DNA of 64,000 nt from Halichondria panicea (GCF_963675165.1 NC_087388.1:4097047-4161046); one strand, 5' to 3'. Counted from the first letter of the stretch, positions 1 to 12,993 are shown. Notes: generated from the letters alone by a model not told the origin. A program made the numbers and translations.

Positions 1-2000
1 CAAAGATATATAACAGTTTGAAGATGAGTGAAATACGTGAAACATTGCTACACCAATCCTGGCCTAATTACAACCACTAGTTGTAATAATAATTATAATA
101 TACAATATATGACATTCGTGTATAACAGTATGGTTATAAGTTGAATTGTATACAATTATCATATTTACAGCTTGAAGTTGCGTAGTTGTTCATGGGTATT
201 ACACTCAAACTTTTTTCATCAAAGCTATGAAACAATACTGTAAAAGACTATAATAATTCTTTGTATATTAATGCATGATGTGACTCAACAAACCTTTTTC
301 CGTAGTACTTGCTCCTCATATTCAGGTAGAGATGGATCTGGACTTGAACCTAGACCTGAATCCTGTTGGAGTTCTGCTTTTCTCCATTGAGTCAGTTTTA
401 TCTGTATAATTATAGGATGCAAACTTGGCTCATCAATCTGGTTATAGGTTCAAGCTGGTTTCGATGCTGTAATTCCTATATAGTTTGAAGATACTTGAAA
501 GAGCTCTTTTCTAATTAATAACTCCAGTATCACTAGAAAAAAAAGCCAAAATTTTGTTTGCCAAGTGAATCTTTGCCTATAAATTATAAGTACAGCTAAC
601 TGATACATAATTATATACTGCATGGGTTCAATCGTAGAGTATTATACAGCACATGGTAGAGCAATTTTTTTGTCTGTATTATGGTTCATGGTGCATGCTC
701 AGTCAGCAATGATCTCTACCCATCCCTACTTATATCAGAGCTGTATAATATATATGGCCGCTGCAATGGTTGCCTCATAAAACAGTTATCATTCGGCTTT
801 CCCTGTTTGCTTGTTTCCATGCATTTTGGTGCTTTCTAGGCCTGCATGGCCAATCCTAAAAACTTTTATATCGCAAATGTGTTTGGTCTAGAATCATACA
901 CAGACCTGAGGCACATGGGGGCCACTGGTTATAGTATAGTCAGTCAGTCATGTGTTACGTTTGTTTGTTTGTTTGTTAGTAAATCTGCTCACCTGCATGC
1001 TAAAGTGCTGCGTTTACAGCACGGATAGCCTCAGGCTCAACATAAGTTAGTTGTGGCAGATCAGTTTTCACATAAAAGCTTTGTTGTCGAATAAAAACGA
1101 GCAAAAACTATAATAAGACTTATTTTAGACAGATCACTAATTGCATTCCATTGTACAGCCACCATCTTGCACACTAGCCTTGTCCCCAGGCTGATTTGAA
1201 GTGTTGTTACTTGGAAGCTTGCTGGCTATAATTATAGAGCCATACCTACTAGTAGATGTGTGCGGCTTTTATTCGAGGTACTTTCTTACACATGCGCACC
1301 ACATGAAACCATGCATGCATATGGAGCTGTGAATTGGTTTACATGAATGTGAAGACTCCATGCAGGCTTCTTTGCTGACTCTATTGTATCAGTGCATGCA
1401 ATGCATGGCCTATATAAGCACGGTAATTATACCGTTTCAAAGCTACCACAGCTTAATTTGTGTATAGGTGTACACCAGTAAAAAAAGAATTTCGCCTTCT
1501 GTTAGTTCCCTGTGGCCGTTAATAATTATCATCATGATACATGATGGTTAACGACCACCTCCAATCAGCAACCATAATATTATAATAATTATGCCATAAA
1601 ACGACCCAAAACTACATAACTGCAACCTCTCAGGTCTCTCTACTCCGTATAACGAGCAGCTTTCTAGTCCCCAATACCTTTAGCAATGGAAAATAACCTC
1701 GCAGAACAAACAGCCACACCCAGAATTAGCAGAAATTATTAATTGTTGAGATAGCAGTATTTTGTATACAATCATGAAAATTTAGCTGCAGCTAACTTGT
1801 CCCTGTACAGCCTTTAAAGCTTGTATAAGCTAGAGAAGCAGTTATAGCAAGGCTCCAGGATTTATTTGCAGCAGAATTGACTCATAAAGCATAATTATAC
1901 ATGTGATTAAACCTCTCAACCGAGACCGTCTCTCTATAACGACCAAAATATGTCCATTTTATGGAGGTTCCACTGTAGATCTACACTATACAGAATTTAC
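1..2000. other. Gene-free stretch
   Basis: I see no supportable gene here. The open frames are short, lack splice-signal context and resemble no family I know. The sequence is AT-rich with scattered ATGCATGC-like tracts, as in the introns and spacers of the rest of the window. Short GTTT repeats occur near 960-975. Confidence 0.6.
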
Positions 2001-2007
2001 ATTAATA

Positions 2008-2250
2008 CAGTAGAACTTCGATTATCCGGCTTGGCAATTTTCTCTGAAAATGGGTGTCCCTTAATGCACTATATTATTCAGCATGCACAATTAACAGCAC
2101 CGTGGACACAGGCATATTATCTTCTGCACATGCGCAGACACCCACGTGCACTAAATTTGCAGTGCAAGTAAGCGGGCGAGGTTTCTCCATTCGATCCGGC
2201 ATATTCAGTTATCCGGCCTGCCTCTGGAACCAAGGTATCCGGATAGTTTC
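2008..2250 (+). mobile_element. Partial pogo/Tigger-like inverted-repeat element
   Basis: After a TA at 2006-2007 the sequence begins CAGTAGAACTTCGATTATCCGG-like, closely resembling the end of the complete element at 45236-45664. TATCCGG motifs recur near 2212 and 2238. I could not find a clean right end, so this is probably a truncated or rearranged copy; the right boundary is approximate. Confidence 0.4.
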
Positions 2251-2458
2251 CCTTAGTTGGGGGAGTCCCGTGCACCAATGCGAATGCGTATATGGTTGGA
2301 GTAGCACGTTTGTTCTACTGCAGGAAATTTGATTAATTCAAGTCTCCAGGGGCGTAACTATAGAAATGTTACGGGAACCGCAAAATGGTTAACCAGAAAT
2401 CACACCCACTATAATTATCGTGTAGAAGGCAGGTAAATGGCAGTATATAAATAATAGT

Positions 2459-2595
2459 TAGATACTGTTTAGGAGGTATATATCTATGGGAATTATAAGC
2501 CCAAAGGCCTGCTGTAGTATCCCGAGCGAAGCGAGGGTACTACGAGTGCCTGCGGGCTTATAATTCCCATAGATACCTCCTAAACAGTATCTAAC
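2459..2595. repeat. Long inverted repeat inside the 2347-3798 element
   Basis: The left arm starts TAGATACTGTTTAGGAGGTA and the right arm ends with its reverse complement. Each arm is about 45-55 bp and includes TCTATGGGAATTATAAGCC. A single 4-bp TATA insertion and a small mismatch separate the arms. The central loop holds CCCGAGCGAAGCGAGGG, similar to loop sequences in the tandem units at 33785-35033. Confidence 0.8.
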
Positions 2596-2603
2596 GAGTT
2601 TAG

Positions 2604-2918
2604 TTGCTAGGTTCATTTCAAAAACTAACCGAAAGAATGGACGCAGACGAAGACCTAGGCCTAGACAAGCTCTTTTCTGAAGAAGTACTCGGCATAATAA
2701 TGACCGATCCCATAGACCCCGCCCTCTACGACATAAATGTGGAGGCGGAGCTGGCTACTCTTTCTACAGAACAAAGAAAGGAGGAGGAGCTGGACGAGCC
2801 AACAGAACCTGCACAATCTTCTCTACCTAACTCAAAGCGAATGAAGCAAAGTGTCTGCAGGCCTCTTATCACGGCAGGTGCAGTGTACAGTTTGGATAGT
2901 GATATCTGCATAAGGTGA
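2604..2918 (+). CDS. Hypothetical acidic 104-aa frame within a transposable element
   Basis: Open frame of 104 codons that starts just after the element's hairpin. The predicted product is acidic (runs such as DADEDLGLD and EELDEPTEP) and ends in a basic patch (NSKRMKQ). Composition looks more protein-like than random translation of this AT-rich DNA. I do not recognise it. It may be the first exon of a captured or element-encoded gene whose remainder has decayed. Confidence 0.25.
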   Translation: MLGSFQKLTERMDADEDLGLDKLFSEEVLGIIMTDPIDPALYDINVEAELATLSTEQRKEEELDEPTEPAQSSLPNSKRMKQSVCRPLITAGAVYSLDSDICIR

Positions 2919-4479
2919 ATAATTAGAATGGAAATCCCGGGATTGACCTGTTCAAGGATGCTTGACTTTCGAGTGTGCCTAGACTCCGAAATGAAGCGCT
3001 TGCAGAGAGCTGGACTAGGGTCACAAAAGAAGGCTGAACCTCTAATACATACTCTGTGCAACTGCTGCTACTAGACTCTACAACGCTGGAGTGGACGAAC
3101 AAATGATAATGGATAATGGAAACAACTGGACACCGAAGCTTGGAAGGAGTTCGCAGCTACAAGAGAACTTCTGAGTGTCAAAAGAAGTCAGTTTCAGACA
3201 TCCTCAACGTAAAGCCAATTAACATACTGGCACACACTGATCACTCACAGATGGCAATGCAACAGTCTCGCAAACCAACTGCTGTCAATTTATGCCTCCA
3301 AACTTTAACTTTAGTGCCTGCAACGTTATACCATCAATCTCTCTATGCCTACATCCAACAACCAACGTATTAACAGCGACTGAACATTATAATTTTTTGT
3401 CATTACCAAAAACAGAACAGTTCCTTCTCATTGTTTTTTATAATACAATCTACAAAAAACATGTTTGAAAAACACAAAAATTAATAATGAATGGTTGTTG
3501 TGAACATGAAAATTACAGGTTTATATGAGAATTTACAGGTTAATATGGGAAATATAAACCCTGTACTGACCAATCAGATTGCTGGATTCTGGGCTACTAG
3601 TAACTAATGCTATTTACCTGCTCTTCTTCTCTTTTCTTTATCAACAATTAAGACAGTGATATAGAGCTCATTTCTGCTCATTCTATATAGTTGGCTACTC
3701 AGAGCTATTAAAAGCTAGTTAGGTGAGTCACATGACACTAGAAGTTCACTAGTACAGGAGGCAAGGCCTCCTCTGCCTTATTGCTAGTTACGCCTCTGGT
3801 CTCCTTTAATTAGTTGGGGGAGTCCTGTGCACCAATGCATGAGAATGCATTGGTTGGAGTAACACTTTTGTTCCACTGATTTGCAGCCCAATCAGATTGC
3901 TGCGTTCAAGTGGTAAATCTTATAGCTCAATTTAGCTGGCAAGGCAAGCTGGCTCATTGTAATGCAGCAACATGCAACTTCTGCCTGATATCTAGGCTAC
4001 TATAGAAAAGAAACATGATGAAGTTTGAACAACATTTCTAAGTCGTATAATTATATATAGGCTCTTTGTGTTTTGAGTATTGGTGTGCTACCAAAAATGT
4101 GGTATATATGAAACTTCTGGTTGTACCACTTCTTGTGCTAGATCTATAAAAAATGATATTTCTGCCTCTATACCTCTACTAGTCTACATCTTGTATTACC
4201 GGCTGAAATATCAAGAGCTCTTAAGTCTTCCTTGCATCCCAGAACAGCTATATATAATTATTAGCTATAGTCTAGCCAGCTAGACAACAGCATATAATTA
4301 TCGATTTCTTTATAATTATATACCCCAGCCTGAGCCATGTGATTGTCAGCCACAACAATAGTCAAAACTGCCTAAGTACTATATAGTGGAACAAAAACGT
4401 ACATCTAAGTACTGATACCCAACCATATACGCATTCGGACTCCACGCCCAACTAGATTTTTCCTTATCAATTTACAATT

Positions 4480-4700
4480 ATCTACCTGTGCATGGATTTA
4501 ATTATATTAGCTTTGTGAACTATCCCAAGGGAATTTTTCCGAAGGAATCTCCCTGGGATTTCTTCCCACAGTCTATGCATGCTTATAGCATTTACCACAG
4601 ATTTACACCATGCATTGTATAATAATAAGCTTATAGTACAATGTAGAACTGTCCCCAAGAATTTCCCTGGGATTTTTCCCAGCACAACTTGTATGCTTAT
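4480..4700. repeat. Diverged direct repeat downstream of the small minus-strand gene
   Basis: Two related blocks at about 4508-4575 and 4652-4712 each contain a CCCAAG-AATTT-CC-CTGGGATTT core followed by a GCTTATA motif. A related block (AATTTCCCTGGGAATTTCC) lies at about 37402 downstream of the paralogous gene at 37592-38168. The repeat therefore probably belongs to the same duplicated unit. No function can be read from it. Confidence 0.5.
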
Positions 4701-4805
4701 AACAATCACTTTAGATTACCACAAACAAACATGGAATTGTAAAATGGCATGCATGCATGCTGCTAGGATTGGTAAAATTATGTGCAATCCTCCACTATAA
4801 CTCAC

Positions 4806-5343
4806 TTTTTGCGTTGAGTTCCATAACCTGAGATCAATAATCCATTTATTCATTGGACTAAATAAAGCAATTACTCCTGCAACATCTCCACTCTCCAACG
4901 CATCTTGTAGTCGTTTGTTTTTTTCAAGAGCAACAGGCATTGGTATGTCTTGAGAAATTTGCTTGCTTAACTGATCAGCTTGCTTCTCTGATGCAGCAGA
5001 ATTTGATGGTGAAGGATTTGCCATGTAAACTGCCTGACCTTTCCTCTTCTGAACTGCCTGACCTTTCCTCTTCTGAACTGCCTTGGTTGCTGTAAAGTGT
5101 TGTGGTTAACAACATGCAGCTCTATAATTATAGATCTCTATTACATGCACATATCTAGGCCTATCAATTACCAGGTCCACAATTTTAATGGCTAAATCTA
5201 TACCAGATTTGTACTACAGTCTAAGACCCAAGTGAACACTAATTATACACACCAGTAGATGTAGCCATCTGGTAACTACAAGCCTGACTTATGCTCCCAC
5301 GCCTTTCGTTTGCAGTTTTCTTTCTTGGCGTTTTCCTCGGCAT
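4806..5343 (-). CDS. Two-exon hypothetical gene A (paralogue of gene B)
   Basis: Exon 1 is 5253-5343 (ATG, 91 nt) with donor GTGTGT. Exon 2 is 4806-5089 (284 nt) with acceptor CTTTACAG and donor GTGAGT. The frame stays open through 125 codons, so a further exon may follow. The N-terminus is short and basic (MPRKTPRKKTANERR). Exon 2 carries two copies of an 8-residue QKRKGQAV unit from a 24-bp tandem repeat, then a conserved block containing VALEKNKRLQ and SPMNKWIIDLRLWNS. The gene at 37592-38168 shares these blocks and the same intron phase, which is the main evidence that both are real. I recognise no family. The basic N-terminus could suit a nuclear protein. No further exon was found below 4805. 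Confidence 0.55.
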
Positions 5344-5666
5344 AGCTGGGTGTGTTGTGTTGGCTCATATAATATTATGATTAAACTGAGATCTAGTTAT
5401 AGGAACTCAGAATCAATAAAATCAGAGATGAGAGACAGACTAAATAGATCTAATCATCCACTATTGTATGTGCAGGGCACAGGAGTTTGGGGCTTTTATA
5501 ACTCATGAATCAACAATTAGAGGGCGGCTAATTTATGAGAGTAATTTCTAGCACGTGTCGTAGTGGAACTGCAGAAGACCACATCCTCTCAATCTCATGA
5601 CTGATAACAAAAAACTTTCTGAAAAATAACGTGATTAGCTACTCTTGCTAGCAGATAGTATAGGCA

Positions 5667-8600
5667 ATGGATTCAGTTGTGAGAGGAAATTTCAATTGTC
5701 AGCTACCCCAGCAAGATACAAATCTTGTCAGAATATTTCTGAGCTCTACATTTGGTGGTAAGCTGCATTCAGATTCTCAGCTATTAACTATACATTATAC
5801 ACCACAAGCAGCACTAGTTTGTATGTAGACATACAATTGTTCAATTATGAAAATAATAGTGATGATGGCAGAGTATGTATTTTCCACTGAATGAATGCAT
5901 GCCCGTCTAAAAGACTAAAGTAGTATAAATAAAGTTATATAGCTTCTGTATAAATGCAGTCCATGCAGTCTGAGTCAGTTTTTCCATTTTGCCGAAACTC
6001 GAATAAATATATAGAGTCTAGTACAATTATAGTATAAAGTGTATGGACGAAAGAAAAAAGTATTTGGCTGTGTGCTGCATGCCATGAAAGCAGGATCACA
6101 TCAAAACTATAGATCTATCATGGTAAAATACGATTATAATTATATAATTATATATAGCCATTATAATTATGTATAAGGGCTGATGTAATTATAACTCATT
6201 CAAAAAGTGATCAAATTGACCACCAGCTACAAAACACGATGATGTGCTAATGAGATCATAATTATAAGACATTATAGCAATCCTAAAGGTGAAAGATAAA
6301 CAGAAGCCTTTCAACACTATAGATGGGGAACTTTTTATACCAATATGATATCATTTTGTTAATGATTACACTGTCACATGCTGTACATGCATGTGTATCT
6401 GTTTCAGATTTCATTGAGGAACGCAACCGATTGGCTCGGGAAACATTTCCTTGCCTGCAGAAGTACTGCCAGAGCCTGGGTCTGGAGTTTCAGGTAGTGG
6501 ACATGAGGTGGGGGGTGAGGGATGAAAACATCTCCTACCATCAGACCAGTGACGTTTGTATCCAGGAGATACATAACTGCCAAAGACTCTCCATTGGTCC
6601 ATCCTTTGTGGTAAGCTTCATGTTGACGTCCTTACGAGTCCATGCATGCTTGATTATACCACACTTGAGTTTTTTTTTGTTTTAGAGCTTGATACTTACA
6701 ATAAAGTACGTTTTAGAACTCGATGCTTACAATCAAGTACGTTTTAGATGCTTACAATAAAGTACAACCATCATTCATGGCATACTTCAGTCCTATGTAT
6801 ATACTGCATGCGTGCGACTTGATGCAAGACAACATGCAAGTACATGCACATGTAATGTTATATATACACAGTGGCGTATCCAGCTATGTAGGAGCTCACT
6901 ATACGGCAGGGTGCTCCGTAAGCTTAAAATTGTAACTTACTGATTATCTGCATAGGAACTAGATCCATAAAATAATGGTGGGCAGCACTTAGATTGAAAG
7001 CTATAGATCTCTATAGGTACGTCTATAGTAATACCACACCTAAAGGTAAACATTATTCTGAGCCTATATTATTACAAGCAAGTCACACCTATTTCATAGT
7101 GGCACATATCTTATACACGTACCTTAATTAACTTGCACCTTAGAAAGCAACACCATCATGATGTACTATAATTATATAGGCCCTGATTGGAGATCGATAC
7201 GGGTATCGTCCATTCCCAGCAAAAATTCTACGCAAAGAGTTTGAGCTTTTTGTGAAACTGGGCTCGTCTGAAGACATTGATACGACTATCCTGTCAAAGT
7301 GGTACAAGGCCGACACAAACAGCCTTAACAAATCATACCAGCTTCTTCCGATTACCTTTCATTATCCCAACTACTCGTGTGAAGACAAGCTTTTAATGGC
7401 TTCTGACAGAGACCGCTGGTGGAAGACATTTCTTGAGCTCCAGAAAACATTTTGGGCTCTCGTAAAAGCCGCTGTTGCTCAGGGTCAAATGACTGCAGAG
7501 AGGGCCCACATTTACTTGCAGTCAGGTGAACATGCAATATTAATAGCTATTAGCCTTATGCAGTTTTAACAAGTGCATGAAGCCTCAAATTTGAGAATTC
7601 TCAGACTGTACCTACTAATGTTAAGCACTTTGTGATTAGTGTACTTTGGTCGCATGCTTCTTGTTTACACTGTTTGACAACTAAATGACTCAAATTAGTT
7701 CCTCCTTTTACAGTTACAGAGGATGAAATAAATCATGGAATCTTTAGAGCTGCTTCTCCTAATGCCAGCTGCCTGTGTTACACGAGAACATTATCCAACT
7801 TGGAAACAAAATTGACAGATCACCTTGCCAACAAATACATTGACATCTCTCCGAACACTGCTACTCCTTGTATTGATGGCGAAGCTCAGCGGCTACTACA
7901 CGACTTCAAGTTCCGTAAACTGCCAGCCACTCTTGGATCTGATAACATGCATTCGTACACTGTCCCTTGGATGCCTGGAGGCATTAATGAAGATGTCAAC
8001 GAGCACAAAAACTATGTAGATGAACTCTGCGATCAGATGCTACAAGATATCAAATCTCTCATTGATAAAGGACTTGTAGCAAGAGGAGAGTTGAAAAAAT
8101 CGGCTCTGTACACTGAAGTTCTACACCATGCTACTCTATGCCTTACCAAAGCCAAATCGTATTGTGACAGGGGAGATGATGTAATTCAGAAAATCAGACA
8201 CTTTGCTACCAGTACCAACAGTAAACCACTTATCGTGTACGGAAGATCAGGATCTGGGAAAACATCCGTCATTGCAAAGGTTGTGCATAGTTTGCGATTA
8301 TGGACGAATGGAACTGGTTTTGTGGTCATGCGATTTCTCGGCACCTCTCCACACAGCTCAACTATACGAGAGGTTTTGATTAGCATTTGCGAGCAGATTT
8401 GTGCTTTATACAGCATAACTCCTCCATTGTTTCAAAAAATGGACGCTATGGGTGTAACTCTGTACTTTCGAGACAAACTGATGAATACACTAGAAACTGT
8501 TGCACCTAAAACACTCTATCTTGTAATCGATTCTGTTGATCAGCTCTCTGCTAGTGATGGTGCTCACTCTATGAAGTGGCTTCCTTTAGCCACACCACCG

Positions 8601-11600
8601 AATGTTAAAATCATAGTCTCTATGCTCAGTGAAGGTTACAACTGCCTTGAAAATGTGCAATCCATGCTACCATTCTCCCCAACTAACTACATTGAGGTTG
8701 GTCCGATGACTATTGAAGCTGGCCTGCATATTATGAGCAAATGGCTCTCTGATGTTGGAAGAACAATCACCCAAGAACAGACATTTCTCATATCCACCGC
8801 TTTTCTCAACTGTCCACAACCACTATTTCTTAAATTACTGTTTGGTCGAGCACGTACATGGAAGTCCTACACAGACATAACGTCTATCAAATCGTTTCCG
8901 AAATCAACTCACGAAGCTCTCGACGATTGTTATGAACATCTTGAAGAATATTTTGGCAAAGTGCTGGTTGAGAAAGCTTTAGGTTACTTGACAGCATCAA
9001 GAGAAGGCATTACAGAGTCTGAGCTTGAGCATGTCCTATCTCTGGATAACGAAGTGTTAAACGATGTGTATCAGTATTGGGACCCGCCCACAAAAGGAGT
9101 AGTTCGAATTCCATCACTGCTGTGGAAGAGAATACATCACTTCATTTCGGACTACATTGTGGAACAGTTATCTGGAGGTGCAACAGTTATGGTTTGGTAT
9201 CATCGGCAGTTTATTGAGAGTGCAATGGCTCGATACGTGAATGAGAAAACGAACGTTTCTCTACACTGCACACTAACAGAATTGTTTGATGGCTCCTTCG
9301 CTAAAAGCAGCCGGAGTGTCAGGCTAACTCATCGAGACCTTGAGTTGGTCGATGCTGACAGACAAGTACCATTGCAACCACTAGCCTTTCCAGGAGGTGC
9401 TTACAATTTCAGAAAACTGAATGAGTTGCCTTATCACCTTCTTCACTCGAAACAGCTCAACAAGCTCAAAGCCACTGTTCTGTGTAATTTTGAATGGATG
9501 CACACACAGCTCAAAGCTTCCGGTTACACAAAGCTCATGCGTGACTACATTGCAACACAGCAAGTGCACAAACACGAGCAAGATGTATTGACTGTTGGTG
9601 AGACTCTCTCACTGTCCCACAGTTCCCTGCAAATTAACCCTGACATGCTCGCTGGCCAATTGTTAGGTCGAATGCTGAGAATTTCATCCACATCACCCAC
9701 TCTAGGCATATTAATAGACAATGCCAAACGTTGGATCAGCAAGTATGAAAAATGTATTTTCGAGCCTCTCAACAACTGCTTAATTAGCCCTGGAGGCGAA
9801 CTCAAAGCTACCATTTCTAGCCACCCTCAGGTTGTTTTGGGAATCAAAAAATCACTTTTTTCTCCCATTGTTGTGTCTCATTCCAAAACAGAGGACGGAA
9901 GCATTTTACAAGTATGGAGTATTGAATCCCTCGAATGTATTGAGAACATTTGTACATTAAGAATGCCTGGTAAAGAAATGCCTACGGGAAGCAACTTTGT
10001 AATTGCTGGTGACTTTGTAGCAGCAATCAGTACGAACTCATACACACTTTGGAATATGAATACAGGAGTTATGCGGGATCATTTTGAAACAGAATCCGAT
10101 GGAAAATTGACCTCTGTTGTTGCAACTCAAGATGGACAGCAAATACTTATTGGAACCTCTAATGGGCATGCTATCTTTAAAACAACATCAATACCGACAA
10201 GTGGCACTACTATCAAAGCAGAAGACTCGATACTTTCAATGGACTTGACACCAGATGATCGTACTACGGTTACACTGCTGGCAAATAATAAGTTTGCTTT
10301 GATTGACATCAACTCTAGGCAGATTGTTAAAGTGTTAAACGTTGATAGTGACTTTCACTCATCATCAAGCACAGTCAAACACATAGCCAAAAGCAGAGCC
10401 GGCAGTTTTTTTTTTATAATTGGTGCAGAAAGTGGCTCAGTTTTTTTTGTGGATCTGAAAACTTTCAACTCTGTTAAAATCGCTGCACATGGCAAAGCTG
10501 TAAAATGTGTCACACACGTGTCCGAGTTGAATGTAGTCATCACTGGATCACTTGATAGCCTTTTAAACGTATGGGATCTTAGTTCTTTTACTCTGTTGAG
10601 AGTCCTGAAAGGGCATGTAGATGGCATTTGGTGTGTAGATTCATTACCTAGCATGTCCCTTGTCGTGTCCGGCTCGAAAGACGACTATTTAAAGGTTTGG
10701 GACGTTGAAAGTGGGAAGTGTCTTCACACACTAGAAGGTCATTCCTCCTGGATCTCATCAGTGTGTGCCGTATCTTCAGATGTCATTGCTTCTGGCTCAA
10801 ATGACAAAAACCTCAAGATTTGGAAGCTGGGATCGGGTTCAAGCACATTTGATTCATCCACTCGGCATCTTGCTCAGCCAGAGTGTGTTGGACTGAATGG
10901 CCTGAAAATAGCTGCATCTGGTGGACCTGATGCACTGAAGCTCTGGGATCCACAGAACGGCGAATGCTGTATGTCAATAGAATCCCCAACCTCATGTCTA
11001 CTCTTCACTAACGATGGTGCTTTGCTAGTATCAGGTTCTAAGAAAGGAGAGATTGAAGTCCGTGATTGCAGTTCCAATTTTTCATTGCTGCATTCAGCTC
11101 ATAAGCACACAGACAAAGTGACCAAAATACTGGAACTATCAAACAATCGACTAATTTCAGCTTCACTCGATTCATCATTCATAGTATGGACGAAAAAACT
11201 TCAAAGTGAAACTGTTCTTCAGGGTCATTCTAGTGGTGTGACCTGCATTGCTATTGCAAATTTTCAAAGCATTCTTGCCAGCGGTTCTTCTGACTGCTTT
11301 ATTTGCTTGTGGGATTCTCAAAAACTTGAACTTGTGTGCACTCTAAAAGGCCATTCAAAAACTGTAAACTGTATTGTGTTCAATCACAATGATACGAAAA
11401 TTGTTACCGGAAGTGACGACCGAACAGCTCGAGTTTGGAATATCTCTGATTTTACTTGCACCAGTAGTATTAATTTTTCAGACAGTATTAAAACTATTGC
11501 TTTCATAAGTGAAGACATTTTCCTAGCTGGAGTTCATTGCAGTCGGAAACAGTTGAAATCTTGGAGCGCTAATACTGGAGGATTTGTGTGTGAATTTAAT

Positions 11601-11840
11601 GGTCACACGCATGCTGTAATGTGTATGTTGATCATAGATTCTGATCATGTAGTGACCGGATCTCGAGATGGAACTATCAAGCTGTGGTGTTCTGATAACG
11701 GCTCGTTACTAGCCAGCTATGATCTTCAATCTCAAGTGAAGCATATTGCTGTTGTCAAGTCAACTACTAAGCATTTCATTCTAGCTGCTACCACAAAGAC
11801 TGGCCCAATAGCATTCTTAAAACTGATGTGTATTTTCTAA
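5667..11840 (+). CDS. NACHT and WD40-repeat protein, NWD1/NWD2-like
   Basis: Exact four-exon model: 5667-5757, 6408-6610, 7180-7525, 7714-11840; 4767 nt, 1588 aa. Residues about 20-115 form the N-terminal module found in NWD1, TEP1 and NPHP3 relatives (DUF4062-like): VRIFLSSTFGDFIEERNRL, then FQVVDMRWGVRDE and IGDRYGYRPFP. The NACHT ATPase follows, with Walker A GRSGSGKTS at 390-398 and a Walker B-like VIDSVDQL near 486. The C-terminal half, from about residue 920, has some 12 recognisable WD40 units, for example LLNVWDLSSF and TIKLWCSDNG. Family members are STAND ATPases: WD40 propellers act as a sensor and nucleotide exchange drives oligomerisation. Ligand and output are unknown here. Almost everything from the NACHT onward is one 4.1-kb exon. 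Two in-frame acceptors, 6 nt apart, precede the last exon. The gene runs convergently towards the SecA-like gene. Confidence 0.9.
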
Positions 11841-12291
11841 GCTTGTTATAATTATTAAAAAGTTATTAAATTTTGTATCCACAATGTTTTTCTGCCTAAT
11901 TCATGGGACACAAGCGCAAATATATATAATTAATTTATATAGAGCTAAAGTGGATTAAGGGGCCAAATGTTATGATATCTGGGCACTATCAGGGTTATTG
12001 GTTTATATGTAGATATGTAATCAGTACAATGCGGAATCTCTGACACGATAAAATGTTCAATATTATATTAGGGGAGTATAGACATACATCTTGTTTAGCT
12101 GTAATGGCCGGTATCATGCCCAACTATTTTCAGCAGACCCTATATGGTCTACTGAATGGCGTAATGACACAGCACAATATTAACAGGGTGTGCTTAGTAG
12201 GGTATTATACCCGTAGGCGTAGAACATAGAGGTCACTGATCTGAGAACATCTGTAGAGGGGAGAGAGACTGAAATTTGTACTATGTAGTAC
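11841..12291. other. Intergenic spacer 3' of the NACHT-WD40 gene
   Basis: No gene seen. It should include the 3' untranslated region of the preceding gene. It is AT-rich and ends at the left terminus of an inverted-repeat element. Confidence 0.5.
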
Positions 12292-12993
12292 CAGGGCCGT
12301 AAGAACCAGGGGGGTTGGGGGGAAACTGCCCCCCCACTCTGAAATGGGGTGGGGCACTCCTCTGCAGAGTCCAGCAGATCACAGTCCTGATATTATATTT
12401 AGTGCCTTTTAATCTAACCATGCACATTGGTTAAATGCATGTGCATGGTTTGTTGCAACAACACTATACAGTAACTAATAAAGTAAGTTAATCCACATGC
12501 AGCTGAAATTTATATAGCTAGAACTCACTATCACTGTACAATATAAACTAAAGTAAGTTAATCCACATGCAGCTGAAATTTATATAGCTAGAGCTCACTA
12601 TGGCACAATATTCATTCTTTTTCTCTTCAGTATCTCAGCCTGCCCATGATGAAGAAAGTATAGGACCTTCTTCTTACGAAGCTCGATGAATCCCCAGCGT
12701 CTATTCTATACTTTATATACACAAGTTTTGCTAACTGACTTTGAAGCAGTTGCTCGTGACTTTGCTTCCACGTCGAATAAACTATTTTGCTATAGCTCTC
12801 ACATGCAAATTATTTCATTTATGTATCTTTCTCCTGTTTATCTCTGAGAACATACAAAATGTAAAAAGTTCGCCTCCGGCGGGGCAGGAGGGGAAATTTC
12901 CCCCTCCCGGACCCACCCCCTAGCTGCGTCCCAAGGAGAGGGTCTATTCCTTTTTTCTGCCCCCCCCACCTAAAAAATCTTCTTACGGCCCTG
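12292..12993. mobile_element. CAGGGCCGTA-ended inverted-repeat element, 702 bp
   Basis: Left end CAGGGCCGTAAGAA and right end TTCTTACGGCCCTG are inverted complements. G-rich then C-rich subterminal tracts lie inside both ends, as in the 35796-36106 element. The flanks AGTAC and TGTAC match at four of five positions, a likely decayed 5-bp duplication. A direct repeat of about 65-70 bp lies inside (about 12480-12610). No transposase frame is present. Confidence 0.7.
12480..12610 (+). repeat. Two-copy direct repeat, about 65-70 bp unit
   Basis: The segment starting AAGTAAGTTAATCCACATGC occurs twice, at about 12482 and about 12552. The copies are nearly identical through GCTGAAATTTATATAGCTAG. 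They lie within the 12292-12993 element and look like a recent local duplication. Confidence 0.8.

Larger units (their letters stand above)
2347..3798 (+). mobile_element. hAT-like element with 5-bp TSD, about 1.45 kb
   Basis: The left end reads CAGGGGCGTAAC and the right end GTTACGCCTCTG, its inverted complement. The flanks are GTCTC at 2342-2346 and GTCTC at 3799-3803, an exact 5-bp target-site duplication. It shares ends and TSD length with the elements at 28942, 30572 and 35796 but is longer. It carries a perfect-stem hairpin (2459-2595) and a 104-codon acidic open frame (2604-2918). A following stretch near 2950-3050 faintly recalls Crypton-type recombinases, but it is broken and I do not assert it. 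Confidence 0.75.

Noticed and set aside
2940..3200. Crypton-like recombinase remnant
   Set aside because: A phrase like EMKRLQRAGLGSQKKAEPL resembles Crypton-type proteins, but the surrounding frames are broken and a second resembling phrase is in the wrong order. Too weak to annotate without a profile search.
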